Source: Owenia fusiformis (taxonomy: Eukaryota > Annelida > Polychaeta > Sabellida > Oweniidae). Taken from it: a stretch of DNA of 64,000 nucleotides. The position numbers were made by a program, and so were the translations under genes. This document shows, one piece after another, positions 1-12,500 of the stretch. The stretch spans positions 27,328,822-27,392,821 of the forward strand of contig CAIIXF020000008.1 of NCBI GenBank assembly GCA_903813345.2, in the 5' to 3' direction. Below the pieces are notes generated by a model. It worked only from the letters and a program-made list of their open reading frames with translations, was not told where the DNA came from and searched no databases. Within the stretch, counting starts at the first letter, position 1; every line of letters begins with the position of its first letter.

Positions 1-140
1 ATTGTCATTTTTTGATGATGAACATGCACCCATGCATATGAACATGCGCCTATGCATATGAACATGCACCCATGCATATGAACATGCGCCTATACATATG
101 AACATGCAACTATGCATATGAACATGCACCTTTGCATGTG
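1..140. repeat. 20-bp tandem repeat in SETD3 intron
   Basis: About six copies of a 20-bp unit (AACATGCACCCATGCATATG with CGCCT variants) run from the window edge. The unit contains overlapping ATGCAT palindromes. It lies upstream of the first visible SETD3 exon, so it is presumably intronic. The array may continue to the left of the window. Confidence 0.85.
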
Positions 141-414
141 TCTGTTTGGGGCACCACATAAATCTTGTCGTCTAAATTCCAAGAAAATTGCTTATCGCTG
201 TCCAACTTGAGATTTTTATAGATGCAAGAGCAGACTTTTTTATATTGATTACCGTGTCTTGTTTGTGACGCTTAAATAGTCAGTAACAACATGTAAAGAA
301 AAACAAAAGAAAATTCAACAATCTTCAAGATTTATTTTTCATGAGAAAGCTTACAAATGAAACACTAAATGGATAATGCATGGCAACTTGAATTTGTATT
401 TCTTTTATGATTAG

Positions 415-510
415 AATGTCGACGTCCCCCAAGTACAAGTGCTGGGAAGCTCTGGGAAGAACACATGGAAATAAGGGAAATTGTGGAGAAACTCCGTAAA
501 ATGCAAGAAG
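415..510 (+). CDS. SETD3: SETD3 exon (first visible)
   Basis: The acceptor TTATGATTAG precedes 415 and the donor GTATGT begins at 511. The exon opens with the last two bases of a split codon and reads CRRPPSTSAGKLWEEHMEIR then EIVEKLRKMQE, matching the conserved region before the SET domain (WEEY.QIR.LVEK.RK.Q in vertebrates). The final base starts the Gly codon completed in the next exon. Confidence 0.93.
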
Positions 511-3500
511 GTATGTTTACCATTATATCAGGTGGATATCTATATCTCTCTGAACTAACTAATGAGCTGTATAAGCAAATAATAAGATTTACAAGACTGA
601 ATGCATTATGTTGGAACATCCATGTACCCATCTAAAATGATGCCGCATTTTCCATCCACATCTGGCGATAGTCACTCCTTAAATTCATTCAAAACTTAGA
701 ATGTAAAGGGTTGCAAAGATTGTTGCTAATATTTTTGTATGCAACTTTTACATGACATACTCGTATGTATAACATTTTTCAGGATTCACACTAAATCATT
801 ACAATCGTGCGGATCACTTCAAAGGTTTCATGACCTGGGTGGAGCAGCATGGGGTTGACACGAGCAATGTAGAGGTTTATAACTTTCCAGAAACTGGATA
901 TGGACTGAGAGCTACTAAGGATATACCAGTAAGAATTATTTTTGAACACCTGAATTAAAGGTAGAATAGATATTATTACCACCTCTTGAGGGCTGTTCTA
1001 GAAGATCAGAATGCAATTTTTCTTCTTTTTTTCAAAAATAACTTGATGGCACGTCGTAGTGGAATACTTGTACAGTTAGAATAACATCAGGATTTGGGAA
1101 ATGTTTATAACAAAATAGCTACCAATTTTACCTCTATCTTATTAAGTCTCAAACTGTAGTGTTAATGTTAACATTTGCTTTTCAGATGGATTCCCCATTT
1201 TTAACTGTCCCTAGGAAGCTGATGATGACTGTGGCTTCTGCTAAGGATTCTATCATAGGTGAGCCAATAACATTTACCATTGAGTTAAGGACTCTGTAAG
1301 GACTCAGGTCAGTTGAGCAGCGTGTGTGTGTGTAAAAAATGTCCGTTGTGCTTCCTCTGGTGTGTTCGGGCATGAACATCAGCTGCCTCTAGTCAGATCA
1401 ACTGACAAAACAACCTTTATTGGGGTTGTCAAGTTGGCTGAGAGGGCTTGGAGCCGGCACGTTCGAGCTAGGCGATTGGGCGCCGTAACCACGAGGTTGC
1501 GAGTTAGAGACATGTGTGCTCCTTGTGTTTATTCATTCATACATAAGTGAGTGAAGAACTTTCACTATTAAACACCCTATGCAGACAGAGCCTGTGGGAA
1601 ATATTGGGTGCGGAGCAAATGAGCGGAGGGTGCGGAGCTGACGGTTATTTTTGAATTTAAATTTGGGATATTTCTGAAACTAAGCCGTTTTGGGACTTCA
1701 AATATACCAAGATATGTGTATTTGACACCAAATATCAATACAATTGTGAAAATAGTAGCGCAATTCATTCTATAGCGACGCAGTGTGCCTTAAACCTTTC
1801 CCAGACCTATATATTTTGAAATTATCCTTTTAATACTGAGTCCCCAGCATTCATAAAAAATGGTGTTCAAGGTGCACTATCTATACAAATTATTTTTGCA
1901 TCTTGGAAGCCAGGCAGTATCTGTGTGATTTTATAAAAATTCGGAAATTTTTTCAGATAGATTTAGATTTTAGATTTATGAACTTTATTACACATCCATA
2001 CCCATAAAAGGTTAAGTGTACACAAAGTAAACACTAATTTTACAATATATCAATACAACAGAAAACAGTATATATAACAACACACAAAATTAACACTTCA
2101 TAATAAATAAATAATTAAATAAATGAACAAATAAATATGCATCATGGATAAGCACATGAATGGTGATTGTGATACGCGTCCATTGTTTATGGATATGAGC
2201 CCCCTCTAAATATTGGGTGCGGAGCAGCTCCATAAACGTAGCTCCGCACCCAATATTTAGAGGGGCTCATATCTGAAGAACATTTCCGAATTTTTATAAA
2301 ATCACACAGATACTGCCTGGCTTTCAAGATGCAAAAATAATTTGCATGGGTAGTGTATCTTGAACACCATTTTTTATGAATGCTGGGGACGCAGTATTAA
2401 AAGGATAGTCTCAAAATATATAGGTCTGGGAAATGTTTAAGGCATACTGCGTCGCTATAAAATGAATTGCACTACTATTTTCACAATTTTATTGATATTT
2501 GGTGTCAAATACACATATCTTGGTATATTTGAAGTCCCAAAACGGCTTAGTTTCAGAAATATCCCAATTTTAAATTCAAAAATGACCGTTAGCTCCGCAC
2601 CCTCCGCTCATTTGCGCCGCACCCAATATTTCCCACAGGCTCTGTCTGCATAGGGTGTTAAAGGTATATTCCTTCCCAGACCATCTCTCTCTTAATATGG
2701 TACCTATAACCACATATTTATTTTCCATATTTAGCAAAACATGGAAAAATGTTTTGATATGACCAAAATTGATCAATTAAAAATGGAGTGCTCAATTCCA
2801 GTAGGCTGCCATCTTTTAAGTGATGTCATTGACTCTCAACTTTGCATATAGCATTATAGAAGCTATAAGAATTACAAAACCGTCTGAATGTTCTTTTTCA
2901 ATTTTTTTATGATTTAATCCATCTAAAAGTATTTTTTTATTCTAAGCTGACAAGCTCTGAAAATATTTTTGCGCATAAAGTAAGGACCACTTGTCTAGAA
3001 GTGATTTTGTGCTACTTTCCTTTACTGTTATACTAGGTGAGGTTATGAAAGTTGAGAGTCAATGACATCACTTCCTGAGTGAAATCTTAAAAGATGACAG
3101 GTTACTGGAAATGAGCACCTTATTTTTAAATGATCAATATTGACTATATTAAAACAATTGCCCGTGTTTTGCTAAATATTGAAGGTAAATAATGATTATA
3201 GCTATCATATCAGGATAAAAATGGTCTGGTCAGGAATGTCCCTTTAAGCAAAGGACTGTCATAGGTGAGCCAATAGCATTCGCTATAAAACTAAGGACTC
3301 TTATCATATAGATCAGAGTAATAAAATCCTATTTACCCCATAAAGCATTTCTTTTATGAAATAAGGTTCTAAAAATGCTGAATTTTGATTATCTGTATTT
3401 TACTTTGTAGGTCCATTTGTAGAGCAGGACCAGATTCTTCAGGCCATGCCTAATGTCGTCATAGCATTGCATCTTCTCTGTGAACGACTACTGCCATCAG

Positions 3501-6500
3501 CCTTTTGGGAGCCATACATTAGTATCCTTTAATCTTCTAACAACTGCTGCTCAGCATTATGCTCACTACTTCTACATATAACAGGTTAACCTCTTAAATA
3601 CCAGAGGATTTTCATTTTTTCCTGTTTTTGCCATATTTCTTTCTTACTCTACAATGTTTGATGTTCATCTTGGTAATATTGCTAGAAAATACACTTACAT
3701 GTATTTTAATACATCTTTGTCAAAGTTAAAGCCAATTAGTGAGATTTTCTGTGACTGATATATCCACCACATTTTTGCATTCAAGGGGTTAATGTATCTG
3801 TCACTCTTTGTATTCAAAGGGTTAACAAATAGGTTGTAGTGTGCGCCAAAACTCCAGAAAATCCCATTAACTGATGTTGAGGTAGGTTACTATGATTTGA
3901 CCCATAGACTTTATATATTGGTTCATTGACTATTCATTTTTACTTGTCTGCACTCAAAAAAGTGACACGAAAGGGCTAAACGGCTTGCCCCAAGGTGCAA
4001 CCGTCAAAAAGATGAGTTTGACAAAAACCTTTTTTTTCAAATAATAGCAGCGAGTATATGAAATAGGAGGCAAATTTGATATTGATATGTATGATAGTCC
4101 ATTTGGGTGTGGTCATTTTTATTAAAAACAATAATATTGAAGAATTATACATTTCTGACCTTAAAATGCCATTTTAATGCAAAATTCACTGTTGCTAATG
4201 ATAGTATTCCTATTTTACCTATTCAATGTTTTCTATATATTACACTTACCATTATATTCATTTTTGGCAAAGTAAATAATTATAGGGCTCACACAAGGAT
4301 CCACTTTATATACAACTTTTTCATATTTAGTGATGTTTTGAAAAATTACTACGTTTAACAGAAAATTATTTGTTAAATGTTAAACAAAATAATGATTATG
4401 TGTTTGTTTCGTTGTTTCAACTGAAAAATCACAATTCATTGCTCTTGATCTTAGAGCGGCAGGGCATATACCAGTATGACCAATCTTCAATACAGTCGAT
4501 CCTTGTGTGATCCCTACTATTATTTACTTTGCCAAAAACTAATATAATGGTTATTCGGATATATGAAAATCATTTGATAGTCAAAATAAGAAAAATATTT
4601 ATTGACTTTTGAGTAAAAAAGCATTATATAGTCAGAAGTACCAAATTGTATCATAACAATATCAAAACAATATCGCTCCATGTTTTCTTTTTAATGGAAT
4701 TGTAGCGTGGCTGCTAGTTCAGGAAGTAGAGCATCAGAATCTAGACTAGAAGGTACTAGGTTTTGTTCCGACACAGAGCATTAACACGCAACTCCCCGAA
4801 GGAACCCTCAGGTCCTTACAGAGTGCCATATTTGAATATTAAAGCAAATAGACGATTTTGCCACCCTCCCGCCATATTCTTGTGTATCTTTAATAATACT
4901 AGCAATCTACTGTTCGGGTCGGTCACAGCAGCCCCACATGGCCTTAAAAATAATTGCAAATATCTGGCTATTGACTTGTGACCTTTTCTGATGCATGGGA
5001 TGAACTAGCCCAAATGCCTTAAAAGGCTTAATACCTAGATATTGAATTTTGACCTTGAATTGACATGACCCATCAGTAATGACTTTGACCCCAAGTCGCC
5101 TAGTAATGAGTCACCAAGCGTCACAGCATCCCCCGAGTGCCTTGAAACACCAATACCTAGATATTGACCTTGACCTTGAGATGATCTCGAATTGAACCAT
5201 TAAATGATGACTGACCTCGTGTCACCTTATCATGAGTCGCCAAGGGCCACATCATGCCAGCAGCCCCTGTGGTCTTAAAACGCCAAACACTAAATTTTCT
5301 GAAATTTGACCTTAGATTGACCTTGACCTCAGAACACGTTTCAATGGAGTCAAGTGCAGCAGCCGCCCCAAAATGCCAAATATTTAGATATTGATCTTTG
5401 ACCTTGACCTATAACAATGACACTGATCTCAGGTCACTTCATCATTGGTGATCAAATGTCAGTGTACCCCCAAACGAGCCAACTACCAAGATATTGACCT
5501 CATGTCACCTTAGCATGAGTTGTCAAGGGTTATAGCAGCCCCCGGGGCCTCAAAATGCCAAATACAGAGATTTTGACCTTGTAGGAATGACCTTGACCTC
5601 AGAACACATATCAATGGGTCCTCACATGAAGCAGCATCCCCAAAATGCCAAATATTCAGATATTGACCTCTGACCTTGAGATGACCTTGACCCATAAACA
5701 GTGACATTGACCGCATGTCACTTTATCTTTGGTGATCAAATGTTACTGAAGACCCACAGTAGCCAACTACCTATGACCTAGATATTGACCTTTGACCTTG
5801 AAATCACCTTATCATTGGTCGCCAAAGGTCACAATTGTTCTCTCGTCAACTTGCTAGATATTGACCTTTGACCTTGAAATTTCCTTGATCCATTCAGACC
5901 TTGACTTCAGGTCACCTAATCATTGGTTGTGGAGGGTCAAATCAACGGCCAGGTGTCTTAAAAAGCCAACTACCTAAATATTGACATTTACCTTGAAATG
6001 ACCTTGACTTTTTTAGAATACACTTTTTATGAACAAAAATGAAACATTCAAAGTTGAAAACTGACCGTTTCAAAATAAAATTGCTACTAATGTTTCAAAA
6101 CGAAGGTATCTGTATTGTAAAAGTAATGTTCAAATTGAATAAACTCAAAGAAATATACTTCAATTATCTAATTCTCTATCAGACTTAGTAAAATTGTAAC
6201 TGTTCTAAATGTAAATGTTGCAATGAAAGCTCACATATATCTTGTTGCATATCAGTCTAGTGCAGCTGCTACAGGTATCACTCTGACAAACATCGGTGAA
6301 CAAATCAAACTTGATGTGATGCAAATCGGTATCTTTTAATTTGGCGTCCAAGCAGAATTTTGTACAAATAATAATGGAATTGTCAAAAGTTGCATTTATA
6401 AAATCAATTCCTGCCTCATCACTGTTACACCCATTACTACAAGATGTCTCGACTAGATCACTGTCTGCAAGCTAAAAAGTATCAAAATCACTGCTTGCTT

Positions 6501-9500
6501 TATCACAATAAACTTTTGTTACAAATAATTTTTAGTAAAATGCAAATAGAAGGCCCATTTGATATTAATATGGAAAGATAATCCACTTTGGTGTGGTAAT
6601 TTCACTGCAACAACTACATATATATGTAAATGTATAATGAATTTTTATTCAAAAGTCAATCATTTTATTCCTATTTAACCTATTAAAGGATTTTTATTTA
6701 TCTGAATAATCGTTATATTCATTTTTTGGCAAATTAAATGATCATAGGGCTCATACAAGGATCAACTTTATTGAAGACTTTTTGTACTGGTATATGCCCT
6801 GCAGCTCTAAGAGCAAGAGCAATGAATTGCGATTTTTAGTTGAAACAATGAAACAAACACAATGCCATCATTTTATTTAATATTTAACAAATAAAATTGT
6901 GTTAAACTTAGTATTTTTTTTAAATCATCACTAAATATAAAAATGTTGTAAATAAAGTGGATCCTTGTGTGACCCCTATAATTATTTACTTAGCCAAAAA
7001 CTAACATAATGGTAATTGAAACATTTAGAAAACATTGAATAAGTAAAATAGGAATACTATCATTAGCAACAGTGACTTTTGAATTAAAATGGCATTTCAA
7101 GGTCAGCAATATATAATTCTTCACCATTATTGTTTTTAATAAAAATGACCACACCCAAATAGACTATCATACATATCAATATCAAATATGCCTCCTATTT
7201 CATATACTCACTGCTATCATTTGAAAGACATGATTTTTTTCAAACTCATATTTTTGACGGTTGCACCTTGGGGCAAGCCGTTTAGCCCTTTCGTGTCACC
7301 TTTTTAACTGCAGACAAGTGAAAATGAAAAGTCAATGAACCAATCTATAATGACTATGGGCCACTTCTTAGTAATCTACCTCAACATCGGTTTAGACTAA
7401 CTAAGGCACTTTGGAAGCGATTTGGCGCATACTATTGTGGTAAAATAGAGAATTTAATGAAAATGCCCAGCTTCCTTTGTCTAGATTGTAGAATTTCTCT
7501 CTTTGAACCTCTATTAGATTTTCTAGCCTGAGACAAAATGAATTCTGATCTTGTGATTGTTCTTCAAATTCCGAAATGAGATATCTGACAAAGAGATCAA
7601 CATTGATGCAGGGCTCTCACCAGGAAATATTTAGGGTGTGGGTGTGTCTTCAACATTACCGTTTAACCGTGATAAATCATATTTATGTTATATTTTATCC
7701 TTTTTACATGCTATTATTGTATATTCAGTCAAGTTTAGACTATGGAGACAATCATGATTTGCCAGTAGGGTATGGTGGGAGCTAAATAGAGCGTGGTGCT
7801 GCGCCACAGTCTAAAAGCCTCGCGAGAGCCCTGTGATGTCTATATATTAAGCCTTCCTAGTAAGAAATTCCTTCCTTAACCCCATGAAGAAATCCTCCCA
7901 GATTGTTTTAGTACACCACTGTACTTTACCACAGAAGACATGAAGGAGTTAAAAGGATCCCCAGCTTTAAGTAAGTAGATGTGGAAATGAAAGAGTTAAA
8001 GGGTTTAACTAAGCTTGTATTCACAAATGCAACTTTGGCTGTTATTTGGCTGTTACTCGTTTAAATATGAATGGAATAGTGGCAGGTACTATTCATATTT
8101 AAACAGTTGCTCATAAAAAAGTAGGTTAATCCGGTAGCTGACAGCTCTTATTTGCACTCGCGAAAACAAGCTTAAAGCATAATATTCATTTAAAGTATAT
8201 TTTGATACAATCATGTTTTAAAAGATGTATATACAGGTAGAATGGATAGCTAAAGATACTTACATTTATATGCATTAAACTCATCCATTTCTGTATTACA
8301 TTGCATGAAGTGGAAGACCCCCTTTTGGGGAAATTATCCACGAATAGGAATTCACAAAATGAATTGATTTAAAGTCATCCACTCTATGAGGAACTATTGA
8401 TGGAGAGTAAGAGTTCACACTTAATGTCCATGGAGGTTTTTTTCAAGATACATTAAATAACATTTTGATACCTTAAGTTAAGTAAAAAAGAAAGGTCTTG
8501 AGTTTCTACAGACTATAATTTATAGCATAGTCTTACAAAGTACTTTCTAAGGATAGATGTCAGTATTATCTACCCAACAAAATATCCAATCAATATTTAA
8601 GTTTCATTTGTATTTCACTGCATCAACCATTTCCATATTGCCAAAAATATTTTCATAGGCAGATACGAGAATCTCCCCTGAAAGTGAATAATTAAATCTT
8701 TTATTTATTTAACAAAATGTGTACAACAATGACACACAAAAATATGTACATCATTGATTCTATTCCAAAATGTATTGTTAAAGCCACTCTTTTTGTGACT
8801 TGTGGTTGATGTTTGCATCTGTAACAAATTTGTAATTTTGTAACCATTGCTGAGATATTATATTTTCTCATGTATGTCTTCTTTTCTGTAAAATCTACCA
8901 TACATAGGCAGTGCAGAGACTTGTTACAATACGTATATGTATTCTAGATGAGTCAGTACAGATTCCTGTACATATATGTATTGTATATGTATATTGTATT
9001 TGTTCTGAATTTGTAGATGATGCCATGAGTCAGTACAGGAACATAGCCAGGCAATATGCATACTTCTTCAAGGAGTTCCAGGTAAAAATTTCTTAGTTGA
9101 CACATAACAGGAATGTTAATATTTTAATTATACGAGGGTTGATCATAAAGTTCTCATAATATCTCTCTAATTTCTTTATTTTTCAATATATTCTTAGACT
9201 AATGGAATTTTCACAGAATGTGCAGCAAAGAATGCCTTATTAGTTCAGCAAAAAATATTGAGTTTAACAGAAATATTAAATAAGAAATGGTTGCCATAGT
9301 AACGGGTAAATAGTAGTAAATCAAGGCACCTGGGGCAGAATATTTGATGCCTATTAACATTATTACTTCTCCATGAATTGAAGTACAGCCCATCTCTGTA
9401 GTGAACACCTTCCAACACTGAAAATTTTTTCTCAACAATAGATACTGTACAGGGTGTTTCAAAAAAGGAAACCAAGATTAAATTCCTAATTTCTCAAAGA

Positions 9501-12500
9501 TGAATAATGCTAGGGAAAATCCGCAGGTATGACTTGTACATAGGTATAATAGAATTATATTATTCATATTTCCAGACCAGCTCTGAAGCCATGAAACTTC
9601 CTATGAAGAACAGTTTCTGCTTTGATGACTACAGGTGAGCGTATGCTTCATTATCATTGATCAATCAAGGGTTCATAATAGGGGATTAAGTTATATGTAT
9701 TCCATACTGACTGAGGTCCTCAATACATAATGTTGGAATACAGGGTGACCCAATAAAAACAGACCCCTGTTAAAGTGTAATAATCTTTTCTTAAATATCT
9801 TTCCTATGAATCCAATTTTTTATGTGCATAAACTAGGATCTATGGATGCCATTGCATTACATGTGATTTCAAAGGCAAATGTTAAATAATGAGTTGAAAG
9901 AGGAAGAAAGGAGCACTGTTAAACACCTGAAAGGAAAAAAATGATCAGCTTTCACCTACGTAGGGAGGTCTCTAAGAATGGGGGTATGAGAAGACCCGAA
10001 AGCACTGCTTGTGATGCATTGAACGCAGTTCCAAAATATCGCTCAGAAGGCGTAACTAAACCTAAAGATGATTTAAAGTTTATTGTAAGGCTTCCTCATT
10101 AATGATCTCACCCTCTTTACTCACAAAATGCAGCTTAACAAGAATGTGATGGGTTTAAACAAACAATGTGTAACATTTAGGTTGGCATGAAAATCTTTCA
10201 TTTACTTTTCTTTCAAAAGTGGGCACATTTTTTAAATGGCCATAACAAGAATGATATTGAATGTTATGTAACAAATTTGGTCTCAGATTGTCATCCATTT
10301 TCTGTACATGAAAAAGGAAGCTGATTTACATTTGCATTTAAGAATTTATTTCATTTTTGGAGGGTTCTGTTTTTGGGGTCACCCTGTATATAGTGGGAGC
10401 AGGACGGATATTTCTGTATTTATTCCCAATGGTAATACACATATTTCTTTTGGGATAAGCCCTATATCCAAAACCTCCCAGTACATAACCCTTATATTTG
10501 TATATTTAGATAACATCTCGAGAATCAACTATTTCCTTGTGTTAACTCGTTAAATGTGTATGCCATCCTCACGTCCTGATTTGTAACATGTCCGCATTCG
10601 ATTAGCAACCTTGAATATTAACTTTCAATGAAGGATCTCATAAGTCATTTTTCAAGATCAACATCAGGTAATTAACTTAAAAAGTAAAATTAGTACTTCA
10701 TACATGAGGTGCGTTTAAAATATTAGCCATTTCGTTTAATGTGTATCAACTTCTTTACTTGTGACCCTTGATGAAAACTGGTTAAATCATCCCGACATCC
10801 TATGTAACATTTACGCATTGGATTAGCAACCTTGAATATTAATTTTCAAGTTGATAAAGAAGGATCTCATTTGTCATATTTTCAAGATCAATGTCAACTC
10901 TTATTTAAAAAAAGTAAAAAATAACAAGCCTTGATTTAAATTGGCCATGTCATCCTAATAATTATGTAACATTTGTATATAGGATAAAGAACCTAGAATA
11001 TTTTTTATTTTCAATGTTATCATGAACAGCCTTGTTTATTACATTTTTTAATAAGGATCAATGTCAAGTGTAAACCTCTTAAAAGTGAAAATGAGTAAGC
11101 CATAAACAAGCTGCATTCAAATTATCAGCCATTTGATGAAATGTATCCGTTTAAGGCATCACACATTTGTGTAGGTGAGCTTGTTTATCAAAGGTTTTAT
11201 GAATACTCGCTCAAAATAATATATTAGAAATTATAGCGCAGTTAACTGGAATTGAATGCATGCCTCCCAGTCTATAGCTTAAATTCATTCATTCAATGTA
11301 ACGGACAATTCATGAACTGTTCATGAATAAAACTTTTTTTGGAATTCCTTTGGTAATTAGCATAAGGAAAAAGCTGTGAGCTATGGTCCCGTCTCTGCTG
11401 CATAAATAGCTCACTCCATTTAATATTAAGTTATCTGAAATAGGATGCTTTAAGTACTGTAATAGGATGTATGTAATTCCTATTTTGAAAATTATTACCA
11501 TAGGTACAGACAGGAGACAGGCTGCAGAGGATATGGGGGGGGGGGGGGGGGGTAGGATGGATGACTATAATCAATTCATTTTGTAAATTCCTATTTGTTG
11601 ATAATATCCCCAAAAGGGGATCTTCAACTTCATGTAATATCATTTGTATAATATTCTTTAAGGAAATAAGGTATGGCCCTTTTGTCCCACCCTGTACATG
11701 AACATTTAATGTAACAGAAATACAAGGGTTGTTCAATAAATACCAATACTGTCTTATTTCCATATTATTGAGCCATCAAGGTGAGATGTTCAGAGATCAA
11801 AGTCAATACTGCATAAACAGAATGAGGTTATTCTTTATTAATATTTACTGTAAACTAAGTAAAGTTACAGTAAATTGAATATCAACGGGTGATCAATAAG
11901 TAATATGGATAAGGGTACAAAGAGCAGATCTTTCTTTTGGGTAGTTGTTGTTAATGCTTCTCGAAATAAAGTTATATTAGTCCAAATCTATTTCAAAGTA
12001 CAGTAAAACCTGTGTGCATTGAACACCTGTATTCAGTAAAGGTAGATGTTCACTCCAGAGACAATTTTATACAGAACTTAGTGGAGTTATGTACTGAGAA
12101 GAGCTGCTCACTAGACACAGGTGTTCACTAGACACCGGTGTTCACTGGACACAGGTGTTCACTTGAAGAGAGAGGTGATCACTAAATTTCACTGTATACA
12201 ACATTTTTGCTATTTTGTGTGACAGCGGTGGCGAATAAATGACAAAAATTACGTAAAAGTATTAGAAGAGTAAATTTATTGGTCTGATCCCAATATTAGA
12301 ACCATAATGATGAGATATGCGCCTCTGATGAAGACATTGACATGGATTACAACTATAATACCTTATTTTTAGTAACGTATGAATAAAAAATGACATTATA
12401 TAATGAGTAGAACATGACTATGCCTCAATTGCTATGATATATGAAGAACAATATGACTTTGCCTTGATCAACTGTCAATGTGCTCTTGAAATTTTGACAA

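Larger units (their letters stand above)
3837..7440. mobile_element. 3.6-kb foldback structure with arms of about 800 bp
   Basis: Left arm about 3840-4660 and right arm about 6600-7435 are inverted copies (for example GGGCTAAACGGCTTGCCCCA against TGGGGCAAGCCGTTTAGCCC), with ends AGTGTGCGCCAAA and AGTATGCGCCAAA. Each arm also carries a smaller internal palindrome: the segment with GGCAAAGTAAATAATTATAG occurs twice, head to head. The spacer holds a SINE-like fragment and an array rich in TGACCT motifs. I see no transposase frame. It fills most of one SETD3 intron. Confidence 0.8.

Noticed and set aside
3837-7440. Single transposon with transposase inside the inverted arms
   Set aside because: No frame longer than about 80 codons in the interior and no catalytic motif. 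Only the foldback structure is supported.
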